This document shows, piece after piece, positions 5,677-8,661 of a DNA stretch of 8,661 nucleotides (its first letter is position 1; the number at the start of each line of letters is the position of its first letter). The notes under the pieces are model-generated. The model was given only the letters and a program-made list of their open reading frames with translations. It searched no databases and was not told where the DNA came from. Source of the DNA: Sulfurospirillum sp. (lineage in GTDB: Bacteria; Campylobacterota; Campylobacteria; Campylobacterales; QNZT01). The stretch covers positions 1-8,661 of the forward strand of contig QNZT01000058.1 in NCBI GenBank assembly GCA_003978455.1, written 5' to 3'. A program made the position numbers and the translations under genes.

Positions 5677-6479
5677 TGAGAAGATACGTAAACAGAAAAA
5701 ATGTTCAGGCAAAATCGTACCATACCGACAGGTTTCACCAGAGACCGCAGACGCCGAAGTTCGATCCGGCAAGTGATGAGGTCTTTGCCGAAGATGTGAA
5801 GAGTCTGGAGGCGAAATTTGAGATCAAAGATGCTTATATCGAAGTGGATCAGCTAGTTGTCATCATCGATCCGAAGGACAATGTCGCGGTCATGACGCAT
5901 CTGAGAGATAATTGTGATTATACATTTTTGAGTGAGATGAGTGCTATCGATTATCTGGAACAAGATGGTGAGTTTGAGATTTTTTACCAGCTTCTGGCGA
6001 TGAAAAAGCGAAAACGTATGCGTGTGAAATGCCGTATCAAAGAGAATCAAGCGATAGAGACACTCTACAATGTCTATAAAAGCGCTGACTGGGCGGAGAG
6101 AGAGATGTACGATATGTTCGGTGTGATTGTCAACAACCACCCTTACATGAAGCGTATTTTGATGCCTGAGGATTGGGAAGGTCATCCGCTTTTGAAGACT
6201 TATCCTCTTGTCGGTGACGAAGCGGCTCAGTGGTATGAGATCGATAAAATTTTCGGTAAAGAGTACCGTGATGTGGTTGGTCCTGAAGATAGAGATACCA
6301 AACGTATCGATCCTAAAGATACCAAACACTTTGCAAGAATCGGTCATGAAGTACCGTATGGTGCAAAACCTGTTAGCAAACCTGATGAAGAGTATGAAGA
6401 CTTCCAGGAGAAAGATGGTGTGTTCCTGATCACGCGGTTCACGAAGAAAAATCAGAAAATATTAAATGAGAGGAAGTAG
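5676..6479 (+). CDS. nuoC: NADH-quinone oxidoreductase subunit C (30 kDa subunit)
   Basis: This 267-residue peripheral-arm subunit has the conserved core at about residues 55-178. SAIDYLEQDGEFEIFYQLL (89-107) is followed by the signature WAEREMYDMFGV (139-150) and KRILMPEDWEGHPLLKTYPL (159-178). The last motif usually reads HPLRKDYP; here Arg-Lys-Asp is Leu-Lys-Thr. The first 50 residues are basic and poorly conserved. Residues 179-267 form a C-terminal extension beyond the core, rich in charged residues, with a short internal duplication (DRDTKRI / PKDTKHF). NuoC is a separate protein here, not fused to NuoD as in E. coli. The ATG overlaps the nuoB stop by one base. Confidence 0.95.
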   Translation: MRRYVNRKNVQAKSYHTDRFHQRPQTPKFDPASDEVFAEDVKSLEAKFEIKDAYIEVDQLVVIIDPKDNVAVMTHLRDNCDYTFLSEMSAIDYLEQDGEFEIFYQLLAMKKRKRMRVKCRIKENQAIETLYNVYKSADWAEREMYDMFGVIVNNHPYMKRILMPEDWEGHPLLKTYPLVGDEAAQWYEIDKIFGKEYRDVVGPEDRDTKRIDPKDTKHFARIGHEVPYGAKPVSKPDEEYEDFQEKDGVFLITRFTKKNQKILNERK

Positions 6480-6484
6480 ATATC

Positions 6485-7717
6485 ATGCAAACACCAAATA
6501 GACTACAACCTTTTTATGAAAACCTCGTTTTTGAAAAAGATGACAATCGTATGATTATCAACTTCGGACCGCAGCATCCATCCGCACACGGACAGCTTCG
6601 TCTGATTCTGGAGCTTGACGGTGAACAAGTTGTCAAGGCAGTCCCGGATATCGGATATCTGCACCGCGGTATGGAGAAGATGGCGGAAAATATGATATAT
6701 AACGAATTTTTGCCGACAACTGACCGTATGGACTATATTGCGGCAACATCAAATAACTACGGTTTTGCACTGGCGGTGGAGAGACTGCTTGGAATCGAAA
6801 AAGAGGTTCCGCGACGTGCGAAGGTGATCCGAACGATGTTGCTTGAGCTCAACCGTATCATTTCACACCTCTTCTGGCTGGCAACACATGCCCTGGATGT
6901 CGGTGCGATGAGTGTTTTTCTCTACTGTTTCCGGGAGAGAGAGTTTGCGATGGATCTGATGGAAGACTATTGTGGTGCGAGACTGACACATGCTGCGGTA
7001 CGTATCGGTGGTGTGCCTCTTGACCTTCCTGATGGATGGCTCAACAAACTGTTGCACTATATCAATGAGATGCCGGCTAATATCGCCGATTATGAAGGTC
7101 TTTTGGATCAGAACCGTATCTGGAAGATGCGTCTGGAGCAGGTGGGTAACCTGACGCCGGAAGATGCACTGGACTGGGGATGCTCCGGACCGACACTTCG
7201 CGGAAGCGGCATCGCATATGATATTCGTAAAGAGGAGCCGTACGAGATATATGATGAACTGGAGTTCAAGGTTCCGGTTGCAGACACCAATGACAGCTAC
7301 GGAAGGTACAAACTCTATATGGCGGAGATGCGCGAATCACTGAAAATCATCAGACAGTGTATCCATCTCTACAAAGATACTGAACCGCAGCTGATGGCGG
7401 ATGTTCCGCAGTATATTTCAGCGCCAAAAGAGCGTATCATGACAGAAAACTACTCTTTGATGCAGCACTTTGTACTGGTAACACAGGGTATGAGACCGCC
7501 TGTGGGTGAAGTCTATGTTCCGACAGAGTCGCCCAAAGGTGAGCTTGGATTTTATATCCGTTCGGAAGGGGATCCGTATCCGTACAGACTGAAAGTGAGA
7601 GCGCCTAGTTTCTGGCACACAAGCTTGCTGCAACATATTTTGCCGGGGCACTATCTGGCAGATGTTGTGACGATTATCGGTAACCTGAACATCGTTTTCG
7701 GTGAAATCGACAGATAG
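6485..7717 (+). CDS. nuoD: NADH-quinone oxidoreductase subunit D (49 kDa subunit)
   Basis: This 410-residue subunit builds much of the quinone-binding pocket. It opens with the signature INFGPQHPSAHGQLRL (25-40). His35 and Tyr84 (in TTDRMDY) correspond to the quinone-binding His38 and Tyr87 of the Thermus Nqo4 subunit. IGYLHRGMEK (56-65) is conserved, as are the SPKGELGFY stretch late in the protein and the C-terminal FGEIDR. Nothing is missing and the length is normal. It begins five bases after the nuoC stop; the AGGA at 6471-6474 lies within the end of nuoC, somewhat far (10 bases) from the ATG. Confidence 0.97.
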   Translation: MQTPNRLQPFYENLVFEKDDNRMIINFGPQHPSAHGQLRLILELDGEQVVKAVPDIGYLHRGMEKMAENMIYNEFLPTTDRMDYIAATSNNYGFALAVERLLGIEKEVPRRAKVIRTMLLELNRIISHLFWLATHALDVGAMSVFLYCFREREFAMDLMEDYCGARLTHAAVRIGGVPLDLPDGWLNKLLHYINEMPANIADYEGLLDQNRIWKMRLEQVGNLTPEDALDWGCSGPTLRGSGIAYDIRKEEPYEIYDELEFKVPVADTNDSYGRYKLYMAEMRESLKIIRQCIHLYKDTEPQLMADVPQYISAPKERIMTENYSLMQHFVLVTQGMRPPVGEVYVPTESPKGELGFYIRSEGDPYPYRLKVRAPSFWHTSLLQHILPGHYLADVVTIIGNLNIVFGEIDR

Positions 7718-7732
7718 GAACAGGGGAGACTT

Positions 7733-7969
7733 ATGGAAAGATATGATTTGAGAAAATATAAAGAGGATAAACTTTTTAACCGGATGGTGGAAGTCATGGA
7801 CAAAGAAGCCAAGCCGGGCGAGGTGATCATCTTTATGTTTGAAGTAGGTGATTTTTCGCCTGTGACAAAAAGCATGGAAGTGATGAAAAAGGAAGGTCAT
7901 GAACTCCTCAACTCCATTAAATTTAATGAAGTTGACTGGACTCTGGTAGTCAAAAGGAAAGCATCTTGA
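7733..7969 (+). CDS. HP1264-like small protein in the NuoE position
   Basis: This is a 78-residue protein with no cysteine, so it cannot carry the [2Fe-2S] cluster N1a of ordinary NuoE (about 160 residues). The sequence matches what I recall of H. pylori HP1264, the short protein encoded in the nuoE place in Campylobacterota: MERYDLR at the start, PGEVIIFMFEVGDFSPV (28-44), KKEGHELLNSIKFNEVDWTL (52-71) and a basic end. The pattern suggests a small alpha/beta fold. HP1264 has been reported as a flavin-binding protein, which I recall but cannot check. A GGGGAG ribosome site (7723-7728) precedes the ATG, 15 bases after nuoD. Many annotations call it NuoE by position; it is not a true NuoE homologue. 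It probably takes part in electron entry to complex I. Confidence 0.85.
   Translation: MERYDLRKYKEDKLFNRMVEVMDKEAKPGEVIIFMFEVGDFSPVTKSMEVMKKEGHELLNSIKFNEVDWTLVVKRKAS
7954..7958 (+). promoter_or_regulatory. Ribosome binding site deciding the TTG start at 7966
   Basis: AAGGA ends seven bases before TTG 7966-7968. That TTG overlaps the TGA stop of the upstream gene (TTGA), a usual arrangement for translational coupling. The first in-frame ATG is more than 110 codons downstream and would cut off the cluster-binding segment. Confidence 0.65.
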
Positions 7970-8661
7970 GTAAAGTTCTCTTTTCAACATGGCATGATGA
8001 ATTTATTGACAATAGAAATATTGCAAACAAAGATGAGTGGAAAGAGTCATCTTTTAAAGTTCCTGCCAACTATGAAGGAGACAAAAATTCTAAGATATTT
8101 ATCGGTTGGAACGGGCTTGTTGTGTTTGATACCGGAGTAGATGTCATCAAAGCAGGAACAGAGTATGCGGCGCAGTATCAGATCTACTCTGAAGCGTGCG
8201 GTCGTTGTGCTCCCGGTCGCTGGGGTGGCAGGATTTTGTACGATCTGTTTGATAAGATCGCCAGAGGTGAAGGTACTGAAGGTGATGTCGCACATCTTAA
8301 AGAGATTTCGGACACGATGATGAAAACCAGCAAGTGCGAAATCGGTCGAACCGTTCCAAAGCCCCTTCTGGATATCCTGGAATATTTTGAAGACGATGTG
8401 ATGGATCTCATCAAAAATCAGAAAAAGTCTCCTGCGTATGACAATGAAGATATCAGTTATATCGCGAAAGTGACAGCGCCTTGTATGGATGCCTGTCCCG
8501 ATCATGTGGATATTCCTGCCTATATCGAAGGTGTGCGCGATTTGCAGTTTGAGCAGAGTTTGCTGGCAACCAAAAAGACGATGCCGCTTGCGCATACCTG
8601 CGGGCGTGTCTGTCCTCATCCTTGTGAAGATGCGTGCAGACGTGAAAATCTGGACGAAGCG
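7966..8661 (+). CDS. NuoF-replacing iron-sulfur flavoprotein: N3-type domain fused to GltD-like domain (partial, 3' end off the right edge)
   Basis: The frame is open from TTG 7966 to the window edge (232 residues seen). Residues 72-142 resemble the C-terminal [4Fe-4S] N3 domain of NuoF: SEACGRCAPGRWGG (75-88), then SKCEIGRTVPKPLLDILEYF (122-141). Ligands C78, C81 and C124 are present with NuoF-like spacing, but the third Cys of the C-x2-C-x2-C motif is Gly84. The NuoF FMN/NADH-binding half is missing; only about 75 residues precede the cluster motif. Residues 165-232 begin a GltD/dihydropyrimidine dehydrogenase-type domain with APCMDACPDHVDIPAYIEGV (171-190) and CGRVCPHPCEDACRREN (212-228). 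Its cysteines are C173, C177, C212, C216, C220 and C224. In that family two [4Fe-4S] clusters precede a FAD and NAD(P)H-binding pyridine-nucleotide oxidoreductase domain, expected beyond the edge. The role as electron-input subunit of complex I is inferred from position. Confidence 0.8.
   Translation, partial: MSKVLFSTWHDEFIDNRNIANKDEWKESSFKVPANYEGDKNSKIFIGWNGLVVFDTGVDVIKAGTEYAAQYQIYSEACGRCAPGRWGGRILYDLFDKIARGEGTEGDVAHLKEISDTMMKTSKCEIGRTVPKPLLDILEYFEDDVMDLIKNQKKSPAYDNEDISYIAKVTAPCMDACPDHVDIPAYIEGVRDLQFEQSLLATKKTMPLAHTCGRVCPHPCEDACRRENLDEA

Noticed and set aside
5365..5772. Leftward 135-codon frame opposite nuoB/nuoC, and similar leftward frames opposite nuoC, nuoD and the last gene
   Set aside because: They are shadows of strongly conserved complex I genes; none has a ribosome site or family motif.
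1..8661. Search for tRNA, rRNA, CRISPR, insertion sequences, integrases or attachment sites
   Set aside because: No repeated spacer structure, transposase motif, tRNA-like cloverleaf or terminal inverted repeats were seen by eye.

Overview
The window is a piece of a bacterial chromosome, most likely from a Campylobacterota (Epsilonproteobacteria) of the Sulfurovum/Sulfuricurvum/Sulfurimonas type. The evidence is the complex I operon at the right end. After nuoABCD, the usual nuoE position holds a very short protein that looks like Helicobacter pylori HP1264. The nuoF position holds a non-canonical iron-sulfur/flavoprotein. Both are peculiar to this phylum. Base composition looks moderate (judged by eye, not computed). 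A NosL-type copper protein at the left edge would fit a denitrifying or N2O-respiring relative.

Layout. Positions 1-346 (-) hold the 5' part of a secreted NosL-like protein that runs off the left edge. Positions 447-1247 (-) hold a lipoprotein with a YkuD-type catalytic motif, closest to E. coli YafK/DpaA. Positions 1336-1884 (+) encode a DUF937 (YidB-like) protein, convergent with a DUF533/TerB-like (YebE-like) protein at 1939-2670 (-); a hairpin terminator lies between them. Positions 2812-4551 (+) encode a stand-alone AAA+ ATPase with a long helical N-terminal region. Its likely TTG start lies downstream of an extended -10 promoter. Positions 4552-4795 are intergenic, with a strong hairpin, TTAC-type direct repeats, a perfect 15-bp palindrome and a TATAAT box. 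From 4796 to the right edge runs the nuo operon: nuoA, nuoB, nuoC, nuoD, an HP1264-like gene and the start of a nuoF-replacing gene.

How it works together. NuoA is a membrane subunit. NuoB, NuoC and NuoD form the quinone-reducing connecting module, with all key residues present (N2-cluster cysteines, quinone-site His and Tyr). The usual NADH-oxidising module encoded by nuoE and nuoF is absent. In its place are a 78-residue protein and a fusion that joins a NuoF-type N3-cluster segment, with one ligand cysteine replaced by Gly, to a GltD/dihydropyrimidine-dehydrogenase-like iron-sulfur domain. This implies an altered electron input into complex I. The genes are tightly packed (overlaps of 19, 1 and 3 bases, gaps of 5 and 15 bases), so they are probably one transcript from the promoter at about 4765.

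I see no tRNA, rRNA, CRISPR array, transposase or phage gene. The most interesting content is the rebuilt complex I entry module. The rest is ordinary chromosomal sequence with several poorly characterised envelope or accessory genes.
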